DNA of 5,661 nucleotides from Sulfurovum sp. (GTDB lineage: Bacteria > Campylobacterota > Campylobacteria > Campylobacterales > Sulfurovaceae): the NCBI GenBank assembly GCA_027038155.1, contig JALVXW010000337.1:1-5661 (forward strand), written 5' to 3'. The position numbers and the translations under genes are program-made. The notes under the pieces are model-generated. The model did not search any database and had not been told where the DNA came from. It saw nothing but the letters and a program-made list of their open reading frames with translations. Positions 1 to 5,651 of the stretch are shown here, in pieces. Positions within the stretch are counted from its first letter, which is position 1. The number at the start of each line of letters is the position of its first letter.

Positions 1-900
1 TATATTCATATGTTTACAGGTATCTACTATGGTTCATATAAGAAGGGTAGAGAGCTTATTTGGTTATCTGGTATGGGGCTTTTTGTTGCATTCTCGGCAG
101 AAGCTTTCTCTGGATATATGTTACCATGGGGGCAAATGTCTTACTGGGCAGGTATGGTTATTACCAATCTTTTCTCTGGCGGTTCTTTGCATGCAGATGG
201 ATTAGTAGAATGGATTAGAGGAGATTATGTTCCTGGTCAAGCATTCCTTAATAGATTCTTTATGCTGCATGTATTATTGATTCCTTTAGCGATTATTGGT
301 CTTATTGTATTGCACTTTGGTACACTTAGAATTCCGCACGTAAACAACCAAGATGGTGAAGAGTTTGATTTTGATGAAGCAGCAACGCTTTATAAAGCTG
401 GTAAAGTAAAAGAGTCTAAAGTAATTCCATTCTCTCCAGTGTTCTTGTCTAAAGATGTATTGGTTATGGGTATCTACTTTATCTTCTTCTTCTATTTGGT
501 ATTCTACCACTTTGAATTTGCGATGGATCCTGTAAACTTTGACCCTGCAAATGGGCTTAAAACACCAACACATATTTATCCTGAATGGTATTTCCTTTGG
601 TCATATGAGATTCTTAGACCATTCTCAACCAATATTGGATTGATTGCATTTGCTATTGCACAGGTAATTTTCTTTACGTTACCATTCTTGGATAAGAGTC
701 CAAATGTTGCGCCAGCAAGCAGAAGAGGAGCCTTTAAATTTTGGTTTTGGGCACTACTTATTGATATGATTGTATTGACATTTATGGGTAAATTACCTCC
801 ACAAGGGATTTGGAGTACAATCGGTCTTATTGCCGCATTGGCATTTATGGCACTATGGATAGCATTACCTATCATCACATCTAGAGAAAAAAAACTATAA
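1..900 (+). CDS. petB: Cytochrome b of the quinol:cytochrome c oxidoreductase (bc complex), 5'-truncated by the window
   Basis: This is the membrane subunit that oxidises quinol (menaquinol is expected in this phylum) and carries hemes bL and bH. The frame is open to base 1, and codons 1-3 read Y-I-H just before the conserved GIYYGSYK stretch, so the ATG at 10 is internal and roughly 100 N-terminal residues lie outside. His3 (window numbering) matches the bH ligand known as His97 in bovine cytochrome b. The LPWGQ motif is at codons 41-45. The second His pair is His90 and His105, 15 residues apart. The Qo-site PEWY motif is at codons 194-197, and a Lys-Asp pair at 151-152 matches the Qi-site pair of bc1. 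The b6-like and subunit-IV-like halves are fused in one chain, as in bc1. The loop after His105 is long and acidic. petC follows after 10 bases, with AAGGAG overlapping the stop codon, so the two are one operon. Identification is very secure. Confidence 0.95.
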   Translation, partial: YIHMFTGIYYGSYKKGRELIWLSGMGLFVAFSAEAFSGYMLPWGQMSYWAGMVITNLFSGGSLHADGLVEWIRGDYVPGQAFLNRFFMLHVLLIPLAIIGLIVLHFGTLRIPHVNNQDGEEFDFDEAATLYKAGKVKESKVIPFSPVFLSKDVLVMGIYFIFFFYLVFYHFEFAMDPVNFDPANGLKTPTHIYPEWYFLWSYEILRPFSTNIGLIAFAIAQVIFFTLPFLDKSPNVAPASRRGAFKFWFWALLIDMIVLTFMGKLPPQGIWSTIGLIAALAFMALWIALPIITSREKKL

Positions 901-910
901 GGAGTAGAGG

Positions 911-1879
911 ATGAAAGAATTAAAAATATTTGGAATTGTAGCCATCTTTACTCTTGTATTGTATTGGGGTGTTGAGCCGTTTGCACATTCACAGATGCAT
1001 AAGCATGTTGAAGGTCATGGATTAGTTTATGATGGAACCGCAGATATAGAGGAGACATCTAAAGATAAAAAAGCGATGAAAAAAGCTTTCTGGGCAGATG
1101 TTAAAAAAATAGCAGCACTTAAAGGTGATGCAAAAGCAGGTGAAGCGACATTCGCTATGTGTGCAGGTTGTCACATGGATGGTGCAGTAAATATGGGTGG
1201 TGTAACACCACCTAGCTTAGAGCATGCAGGTGCGATTTATGATAAAAACTTCTTGATTGCACTGATTAAGGATCCAGCTATTGCTACCAATGTAGATCAT
1301 AAATATCCTAATGGTACTATGGCACACCCAATGGGAAGCATTAGTACAATGGTAACTGCACCTCAAGATATTGCGAATGTTGTTGCTTACCTAAAAGCTA
1401 AAAAAGCAGGTGAAGTTACTCCCAAGGAGGCATTTACAGAAGCATGTGGCAGATGTCATGCCAACCGCTATGGTAAGTTGACCCAGTTAGGTGAAATTCC
1501 TAAAACAAAGTCAAACATTAAAACAGGTTTAGATATTGATGCGATGAAATATAAAGAGAAAGTAGCTACTGAGCAAGCAGCATTGGCTGATTACCTTGGT
1601 ACATTACCACCAGATCTTTCTATTATGATTAGAGCTAGATCAGAGCATTTCTTGCATACATTTATAGAAAATCCTCAATCAACGCTTCCTGGTACAGCGA
1701 TGCCTAGAACTGGACTCAATAAAGAGGGTATGGAGAAAGTATTTGCTTATCTTGAAAAGACAGGTGATCCAAGTAAACCACTCAGAGAAGAGACAGGACC
1801 AAAAGTATTGTTATTCTTCCTAATCTTTACAGCACTTGCGTTCTTGTGGAAAAAATCCATGTGGAAGGGACATCATTAA
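911..1879 (+). CDS. petC: Diheme cytochrome c subunit of the bc complex (cytochrome c1-equivalent)
   Basis: The protein accepts electrons from the Rieske centre and passes them to soluble or membrane c-type cytochromes in the periplasm. Of its 322 residues, 4-21 form an N-terminal membrane anchor or uncleaved signal, and 299-313 form a C-terminal helix followed by a basic tail (KKSMWK). Between them lie two cytochrome c domains with heme motifs CAGCH (Cys84, Cys87, His88) and CGRCH (Cys179, Cys182, His183). Met264 in GTAMPRTG is a good axial ligand for the second heme. The GTMAHPMG segment offers Met candidates for the first. A diheme subunit in this position is known for Campylobacterota and differs from the monoheme c1 of mitochondria and alphaproteobacteria. 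The start at 911 has GGAG six bases upstream. Position directly after petB and before a terminator marks it as the last gene of the operon. Which methionine serves heme 1 is uncertain. Confidence 0.93.
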   Translation: MKELKIFGIVAIFTLVLYWGVEPFAHSQMHKHVEGHGLVYDGTADIEETSKDKKAMKKAFWADVKKIAALKGDAKAGEATFAMCAGCHMDGAVNMGGVTPPSLEHAGAIYDKNFLIALIKDPAIATNVDHKYPNGTMAHPMGSISTMVTAPQDIANVVAYLKAKKAGEVTPKEAFTEACGRCHANRYGKLTQLGEIPKTKSNIKTGLDIDAMKYKEKVATEQAALADYLGTLPPDLSIMIRARSEHFLHTFIENPQSTLPGTAMPRTGLNKEGMEKVFAYLEKTGDPSKPLREETGPKVLLFFLIFTALAFLWKKSMWKGHH

Positions 1880-1902
1880 TTTCTAATGATTCTTTTCGCT
1901 TA

Positions 1903-1929
1903 GTGTAGTGTGGTCTTTCCACACTACAC
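1903..1929 (+). terminator. Hairpin terminator closing the petBC operon
   Basis: A perfect 11-bp stem, GTGTAGTGTGG (1903-1913) paired with CCACACTACAC (1919-1929), encloses a five-base loop, TCTTT. It starts 24 bases after the petC stop codon. The following bases are T-rich but interrupted (ATTTACTTCTT), so it may be a modest intrinsic terminator or an mRNA 3'-end stabiliser. The stem is seen directly; the function is inferred from strength and position. Confidence 0.75.
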
Positions 1930-1958
1930 ATTTACTTCTTGCAACTCTTTATTATTTC

Positions 1959-1972
1959 TTGATTAATATCAC
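1959..1972 (+). promoter_or_regulatory. FNR/CRP-family-like binding site upstream of moaA
   Basis: The site reads TTGAT-TAAT-ATCAC, which matches nine of the ten defined positions of the FNR consensus TTGAT-N4-ATCAA. It lies between the petC terminator and moaA, with its centre 60 bases before the proposed moaA start. If the weak -10 at 1998-2003 is right, the centre falls near -44, close to the usual class II activator position. The match is visible; the regulator and the direction of control are inferred. In AT-rich DNA such a match can arise by chance. Confidence 0.4.
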
Positions 1973-1997
1973 CCCTCTTTTAACTAGATTTAGATAC

Positions 1998-2003
1998 TCT
2001 AAT
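1998..2003 (+). promoter_or_regulatory. Candidate -10 element for moaA-queE
   Basis: TCTAAT matches the TATAAT consensus in five of six positions and sits 22 bases before the proposed moaA start. No convincing -35 element is present at the usual distance, which is common in Campylobacterota promoters and would also fit an activator-dependent promoter using the FNR-like box upstream. GATACT at 1993-1998 is an alternative. Confidence 0.3.
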
Positions 2004-2025
2004 AAAAATTAAATATTGGATGATT

Positions 2026-3003
2026 ATGTTAATAGATGGACATGGCAGAACCGTTAACTATTTAAGGGTTTCAGTCACAGAACGTTGTAATTTTAGATGT
2101 CAGTATTGTATGCCAGAAAAACCTTTCTCTTGGGTACCTAAAGAGAATCTACTCTCTTTTGAAGAACTTTTTTTGTTTATGAGGGTAGCTATAGATGAGG
2201 GTGTGACTAAAATTCGTATTACAGGTGGAGAGCCACTACTCCGTGAAGATTTAGACTCTTTCATTAAGATGATACACGACTACAAACCAGACATAGACTT
2301 AGCCTTGACTACTAATGCCTACCTTTTGCCACAAACGGCACAAAGACTCAAAGATGCAGGGTTAAAAAGACTCAATATCTCTCTTGACTCTTTAAAGCCA
2401 GCAGTGGCACATCAAATAGCACAAAAAGATGTGCTTGATCAAGTACTTAAAGGGATAGACAAAGCACTTGAAGTAGGACTTGGTGTTAAAATCAATATGG
2501 TACCACTGAAAGGTATTAATGATGATGAGATATTAGATATTATGCACTACTGTAAAGAGCGTCAGATTAAAGTACGTTTTATAGAGTATATGGAGAATGC
2601 TCATGCAAGTCAAGCGATAGAGGGTATGCATGGTAGAGAGATACTTGAGAAAGTTAAAGAGAAATATACCATTAAAGCACTTGGACGTGAGGGGGCGAGT
2701 CCATCATTCAATTACTACATAGAAGAGCTTGATTATGAGTTTGGACTCATTGATCCACATAAACATGACTTTTGTGAGAACTGTAACCGTATTCGCCTGA
2801 CAGCAGAGGGTAATCTTATTCCATGTCTTTATTTTGATGAAGCGATGAGCATAGCAGAGTCAGTTAAAAGTGGAGATATAGAAGCGGCAGCAGATGTATT
2901 GGCACAGGTATTAAAGGATAAGCCAAAAGAGAATCGCTGGAGTGAATTTGATCCAAATAGTGAAGATATATCAACAAGAGCATTTTACGAGACTGGTGGC
3001 TAA
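2026..3003 (+). CDS. moaA: GTP 3',8-cyclase (molybdenum cofactor biosynthesis protein A)
   Basis: MoaA is a cytoplasmic radical SAM enzyme that converts GTP to 3',8-cyclo-7,8-dihydro-GTP, the first step of molybdopterin synthesis; MoaC acts next. Numbered from the start at 2026, the N-terminal 4Fe-4S motif is Cys21, Cys25, Cys28 (CNFRCQYC), with GGE at 67-69 as part of SAM binding. The second, substrate-binding cluster motif is Cys250, Cys253, Cys267 (CX2CX13C). The chain ends in the conserved Gly-Gly needed for activity in this family. Length is 325 residues, normal for MoaA. I chose the ATG at 2026 because related proteins begin MLID and TTGGA ends five bases before it; the ATG at 2020 would add two residues but has no visible ribosome site. 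The stop overlaps the queE start by one base (TAATG), so the two are translationally coupled. No other moa genes are in the window. Confidence 0.95.
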   Translation: MLIDGHGRTVNYLRVSVTERCNFRCQYCMPEKPFSWVPKENLLSFEELFLFMRVAIDEGVTKIRITGGEPLLREDLDSFIKMIHDYKPDIDLALTTNAYLLPQTAQRLKDAGLKRLNISLDSLKPAVAHQIAQKDVLDQVLKGIDKALEVGLGVKINMVPLKGINDDEILDIMHYCKERQIKVRFIEYMENAHASQAIEGMHGREILEKVKEKYTIKALGREGASPSFNYYIEELDYEFGLIDPHKHDFCENCNRIRLTAEGNLIPCLYFDEAMSIAESVKSGDIEAAADVLAQVLKDKPKENRWSEFDPNSEDISTRAFYETGG

Positions 3004-3761
3004 TGTTTTATTTGACTGAACAGTTTTTCTCTATTCAGGGTGAAGGTAAGTATGCAGGTATACCTTCTTACTTTTTACGTACTGGTGGCTGTAATCTCTC
3101 TTGTCCTGGTTTTGGTGCATCTTATGAAGTAGAAGGTGAAGTACGTTTAGGGTGCGATACTTACTTTGCTGTAGATAGTCATTTTGCTAAAACATGGATA
3201 AAAGTAGATGACAGCAAGAAGCTTATAGTTTCACTTCAAAGTGAATTTGAGAAGATAGGCTATAGCCCCCATGTGGTCATTACAGGCGGTGAGCCCTTGA
3301 TGTACCATAATGATACAGTTTTTTATGCGATTATTTCGTGGTTGGTGGAAGAGGGTATTCACATTACCTTTGAGACCAACGGTACAGTAGAGGTTGATTT
3401 TGAGAAGTATTCTGCCTACAAAGAGTGTACCTTTGCACTCTCTATAAAACTTGCAAATAGTGGAGAGTCAACTTCAAAGCGTATAGTGCCAAAGGCTCTA
3501 CAAAACATAGGATATTACGCAAAAGATGCCTTTTTAAAATTTACTATTGATAAAAAACTGGTAGAGACTACGGCAATAGATGAGATAAACAAAATAAGAG
3601 ACATTTTGCCAGAACTGGATATTTACTGTATGCCTGTAGGCGAGAGTAGAGATACTATTTGGCATAATGATAAATCTGTTTTTGAGTTCTGTATGAAGCA
3701 TAACTTTTGTTACAGCGACAGACTCCATATTAGGGTATTTGATACTACACAGGGGGTTTAG
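3003..3761 (+). CDS. queE: 7-carboxy-7-deazaguanine synthase, with a split cluster-binding loop
   Basis: QueE is a radical SAM enzyme that contracts 6-carboxytetrahydropterin to 7-carboxy-7-deazaguanine, on the path to preQ0 and queuosine in tRNA. The conserved N-terminal FFSIQGEG and FLRTGGC stretches, GGEP at 95-98, ETNGT at 124-128 and the C-terminal SDRLHIR at 238-244 support the call. The usual CX3CX2C motif is altered: Cys30 and Cys34 are present, but position 37 is Phe and the third cysteine comes at Cys51, in the CDT sequence that normally follows the third cluster ligand, giving CX3CX16C. This insertion helps make the protein 252 residues, longer than the roughly 220 of E. coli QueE. 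The gene overlaps the moaA stop by one base and has only a weak ribosome site of its own (GGTGG inside moaA). Its TAG stop overlaps the stop codon of the opposing permease gene. Confidence 0.9.
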   Translation: MFYLTEQFFSIQGEGKYAGIPSYFLRTGGCNLSCPGFGASYEVEGEVRLGCDTYFAVDSHFAKTWIKVDDSKKLIVSLQSEFEKIGYSPHVVITGGEPLMYHNDTVFYAIISWLVEEGIHITFETNGTVEVDFEKYSAYKECTFALSIKLANSGESTSKRIVPKALQNIGYYAKDAFLKFTIDKKLVETTAIDEINKIRDILPELDIYCMPVGESRDTIWHNDKSVFEFCMKHNFCYSDRLHIRVFDTTQGV

Positions 3762-4495
3762 CCCAAAAAAGCATAGAGCATTTTTAATGCCAATGTATAA
3801 AGAATAACACCCATCAGTTTTTTAGTTTTCATCTGGTCAAGTTTAAAGTGCATCATGTAGTTTCCTATGTATCCTCCAGCAATAGAAGCAAGCATCACGC
3901 AAAGCAATAGTATGTAGTCTAGTTGAACATAACTAGCATAGGTAAAAAAAGAGCTCAGTGCAGCAAAAGGCACTACAGAACTGACGGTAATGGCTACTTT
4001 TTTAGGTTCAAAACCAAGTAAAATTAGCAGTGGCATTAAAATATTTCCACCGCCTACCCCAAGTAATCCTGCCAAAAATCCTACAAATGCTCCTACCCCA
4101 AAGAGTATGGTTCTGCTTTCTGTCTTTACAAGTGATTTCTTTTTTCCAAATATCATCATGGTTGCACTGTAGAAGAGTAGTAACATAAAAAGAAACTTTA
4201 CAACAGTTTCATCTAGGTATTGACTGCTGTAGGCACCAAGGGGTGCAAAGAGTAGCATCATGAGAGCAATAGGCCAGACAAATATAAAATCTAGTACCTT
4301 TCTTTTTATATTCATAACACTTGAAGTAAGGGCAGTAGAGGCTCCAGCAAAAAGTCCTGTTGCTTTGGCAACAATAAATTCTAAGCCAAAAAAATTAAGC
4401 ATAGGGATTAACGCAATCCCTGATCCAGTACCTCCCATAGAAAAAAGTAGAGAAAGAATAAAAGCGGCAAGTGTATAGAGCAGGTAATCGTACAT
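3758..4495 (-). CDS. TauE/SafE-family membrane permease (putative sulfite/organosulfonate or anion exporter)
   Basis: This 245-residue protein is almost wholly hydrophobic, with about seven or eight membrane helices. It shows the internal two-fold repeat typical of TauE/SafE (DUF81) proteins. The first half carries GGTGSGIALIP at 21-31 followed by KATGLFAGASTALTSS near 44-59. The second half carries GVGGGNILMP at 146-155 followed by KKVAITVSSVVPFAALSS near 165-182. A basic loop (GKKKSLVK, 117-124) separates the halves. Members are thought to export sulfite, sulfoacetate or related anions by facilitated transport, but the substrate here cannot be read from sequence. The start at 4495 is supported by AGGA (4505-4502 on this strand) six bases upstream. 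It is read towards moaA-queE and away from the DUF1858/DUF2249 operon. In a sulfur-oxidising host, export of sulfite or thiosulfate-derived anions would make sense, but that is inference. Confidence 0.85.
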   Translation of the reverse strand: MYDYLLYTLAAFILSLLFSMGGTGSGIALIPMLNFFGLEFIVAKATGLFAGASTALTSSVMNIKRKVLDFIFVWPIALMMLLFAPLGAYSSQYLDETVVKFLFMLLLFYSATMMIFGKKKSLVKTESRTILFGVGAFVGFLAGLLGVGGGNILMPLLILLGFEPKKVAITVSSVVPFAALSSFFTYASYVQLDYILLLCVMLASIAGGYIGNYMMHFKLDQMKTKKLMGVILYTLALKMLYAFLG

Positions 4496-4611
4496 GACAT
4501 ATCCTAAAATAAGTATAGATAATTAAAAATATAAGTTTTACTATCTTTGTAAGGAAAATTATATTTAAATAGGAGTAATATACTCCTTATTGGAGTAAAT
4601 AAGGATAAGCC
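4496..4611. promoter_or_regulatory. Divergent control region between the permease gene and the DUF1858/DUF2249 operon
   Basis: This 116-base AT-rich gap must hold start signals for both directions. On the minus strand, TATACT (4517-4512) and TATATT (4533-4528) are possible -10 elements for the permease gene; the second leaves a more normal leader. On the plus strand, TATATT (4560-4565), with TTTACT (4537-4542) 17 bases upstream, makes a fair promoter. TATACT at 4579-4584 is an alternative lying inside the palindrome. The ribosome site for the rightward operon is AAGGA at 4601-4605, six bases before the ATG. Promoter positions are guesses from pattern alone. Confidence 0.45.
4571..4597. promoter_or_regulatory. 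Candidate operator: three alternating GGAGTA half-sites
   Basis: AGGAGTA (4571-4577) and TACTCCT (4581-4587) form a perfect 7-bp inverted repeat around ATA. The same right arm, TACTCC (4581-4586), also pairs with a third copy, GGAGTA (4592-4597), across five bases. The array overlaps one candidate -10 and begins at the expected transcript start of the other, and it ends just before the ribosome site. This suits a dimeric repressor site. The two hairpins are mutually exclusive in RNA, so a leader switch is a weaker alternative. The repeats are seen directly; the regulator is unknown. Confidence 0.5.
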
Positions 4612-5121
4612 ATGAAAGAGATTACACTTGAAACAAAGATTGCAGATCTTTTAAATAATTATGAAGGGATGAAGGATATTCTTATCAAGATAAATCCAAA
4701 ATTTAAGAAGCTGAACAACCCTGTACTCAGACGTACTCTCGCAAAAATAGCAGGGGTAAAACAGGCTGCTATAGTAGGGGGAATGGATCCGGTAGATCTG
4801 CTGAACCAACTTCGTGAAGCAGTGGGGCAGGCACCGATTGATGTGACAACACCTAAAGTAGATGTGGAAGCAGAAGAGGCACCGGAATGGATATTGAAAG
4901 CATCAAAACAGACACTCAATGCTAATGAGATACTCGATGAGGAACGCAATCCCCTGGCGGAACTCCATAAAGCACTCAAAGCGATTAATGAGGGTGAAGT
5001 GATCATCATAGAAGCAGATTTCCAGCCGGAACCTTTGATAGATGAAATGCTAAAAGCTGGACATGAAGTCTTTGCACGGGAAGTGGCAGAAGATCATTTT
5101 ATCACCTATATCAAAAAATAG
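4612..5121 (+). CDS. DUF1858-DUF2249-like two-domain protein of unknown function
   Basis: The 169-residue protein is soluble and probably cytoplasmic. Residues 4-70 resemble the DUF1858 (ScdA N-terminal-like) helical domain: ITLETKIADLL, then LNNPVLRRTLAKIAGVKQAA and a final helix near MDPVDLLNQL. An acidic, proline-containing linker covers about 75-92. Residues 95-168 resemble DUF2249, a small TusA/SirA-like alpha-beta fold: a predicted helix PLAELHKALKAI, a strand EVIIIEADFQPEPLIDEML, and a final strand pair ending FITYIKK. There is no cysteine in the whole protein, so neither a TusA-type persulfide carrier role nor a cysteine-based DUF1858 role is possible. Related domain pairs are often found near nitric-oxide and denitrification genes; that is family knowledge and is not shown here. 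The start has AAGGA six bases upstream. The next gene starts three bases after its stop. The domain calls come from recognising patterns, without a profile search. Confidence 0.75.
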   Translation: MKEITLETKIADLLNNYEGMKDILIKINPKFKKLNNPVLRRTLAKIAGVKQAAIVGGMDPVDLLNQLREAVGQAPIDVTTPKVDVEAEEAPEWILKASKQTLNANEILDEERNPLAELHKALKAINEGEVIIIEADFQPEPLIDEMLKAGHEVFAREVAEDHFITYIKK

Positions 5122-5124
5122 ACT

Positions 5125-5649
5125 ATGAAGATCAATACTTCATTTTCTGTTGTTATTCGTCTTTTTTTGTGGCTAGTCATGATCGTAGGGGGTGCAGCCT
5201 ATGCACTGATGAAAGACTGGGGTACACCACTTTTCTTTAACATTCCTTTTCATATCATAAGTGTACTGCTAGGTATTGCCATACTCAAACTGGCATTCAA
5301 TGCTGCAGGAAACGGGGGAAGAGAACTGACTAAAGGGCGTGTGGGCGACATTCCCCGCATGGAAACCAACCGACTGGTAACTACGGGGCTCTTTAGCTGT
5401 ATGCGTCACCCTATGCTGTTTGGGCTGACCCTTTTGCCGTTAGGGTGGGGACTGTTGCTTGGTTCCCCCACATTTATTACACGCATAGCTCCTTTGGAGA
5501 TGCTTTTTATCATTGTGATGGTGATTATCTTTGAAGAGATGGAAGTGAAGAGAAAGTTTGGTGAAGCGTATAAAGCGTATAGTAAAGAAGTACCTATGGT
5601 TTCCTTCAAGTCCGAATGTTTAAGAAAACTTTTTAAAAATAGAGGTTAA
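5125..5649 (+). CDS. ICMT/PEMT-like integral membrane methyltransferase family protein (NnrU-like possible)
   Basis: This 174-residue protein has about four membrane helices, near 10-28, 38-58, 97-115 and 120-137. The signature of the isoprenylcysteine/phospholipid methyltransferase superfamily is clear. TTGLFSCMRHPMLFGL spans residues 86-101, with Arg94-His95-Pro96 matching the SAM-binding RHP motif. Near the C-terminus, FEEMEVKRKFGEAYKAY supplies the paired glutamates and the Lys-Phe-Gly-x-x-Tyr pattern at 136-152. Bacterial homologues are mostly uncharacterised and the substrate cannot be predicted; prenylated proteins are not expected in bacteria. NnrU, a membrane protein needed for nitrite/NO reduction in some denitrifiers, is a distant relative and would suit the DUF2249 neighbour, but this is only a suggestion. 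The gene begins three bases after the preceding stop, has no clear ribosome site of its own, and is probably translated by coupling. The middle of the gene is richer in G+C than the rest of the window. Confidence 0.82.
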   Translation: MKINTSFSVVIRLFLWLVMIVGGAAYALMKDWGTPLFFNIPFHIISVLLGIAILKLAFNAAGNGGRELTKGRVGDIPRMETNRLVTTGLFSCMRHPMLFGLTLLPLGWGLLLGSPTFITRIAPLEMLFIIVMVIIFEEMEVKRKFGEAYKAYSKEVPMVSFKSECLRKLFKNRG

Positions 5650-5651
5650 AA

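Noticed and set aside
10..12. ATG at 10 as the true start of cytochrome b
   Set aside because: The frame is open to base 1 and the three codons before it include the expected heme-ligand histidine, so the gene begins upstream of the window.
576..878. Long open frame antisense to cytochrome b (and similar ones antisense to the DUF1858/DUF2249 gene, the permease and the methyltransferase gene)
   Set aside because: The translations have no recognisable domain and lie opposite strongly conserved coding sequence, so they are shadows of the real genes.
2020..2025. ATG at 2020 as the moaA start
   Set aside because: It has no visible ribosome site and adds two residues before the MLID start expected from relatives. 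It cannot be fully excluded.
3090..3113. QueE read as a degenerate radical SAM protein because CX3CX2F lacks the third cysteine
   Set aside because: Cys51 within CDT supplies a third ligand after an insertion, and all other QueE motifs are intact.
3752..3768. GGG-TTTAG-CCC followed by AAAAAA as a terminator for queE
   Set aside because: The stem is only three base pairs and the run after it is A, not T, on the plus strand. On the minus strand the T run would precede the stem, so it fits neither direction.
4592..4597. GGAGTA as the ribosome site of the DUF1858/DUF2249 gene
   Set aside because: It ends 14 bases before the ATG, while AAGGA at 4601-4605 lies at the normal six-base distance.
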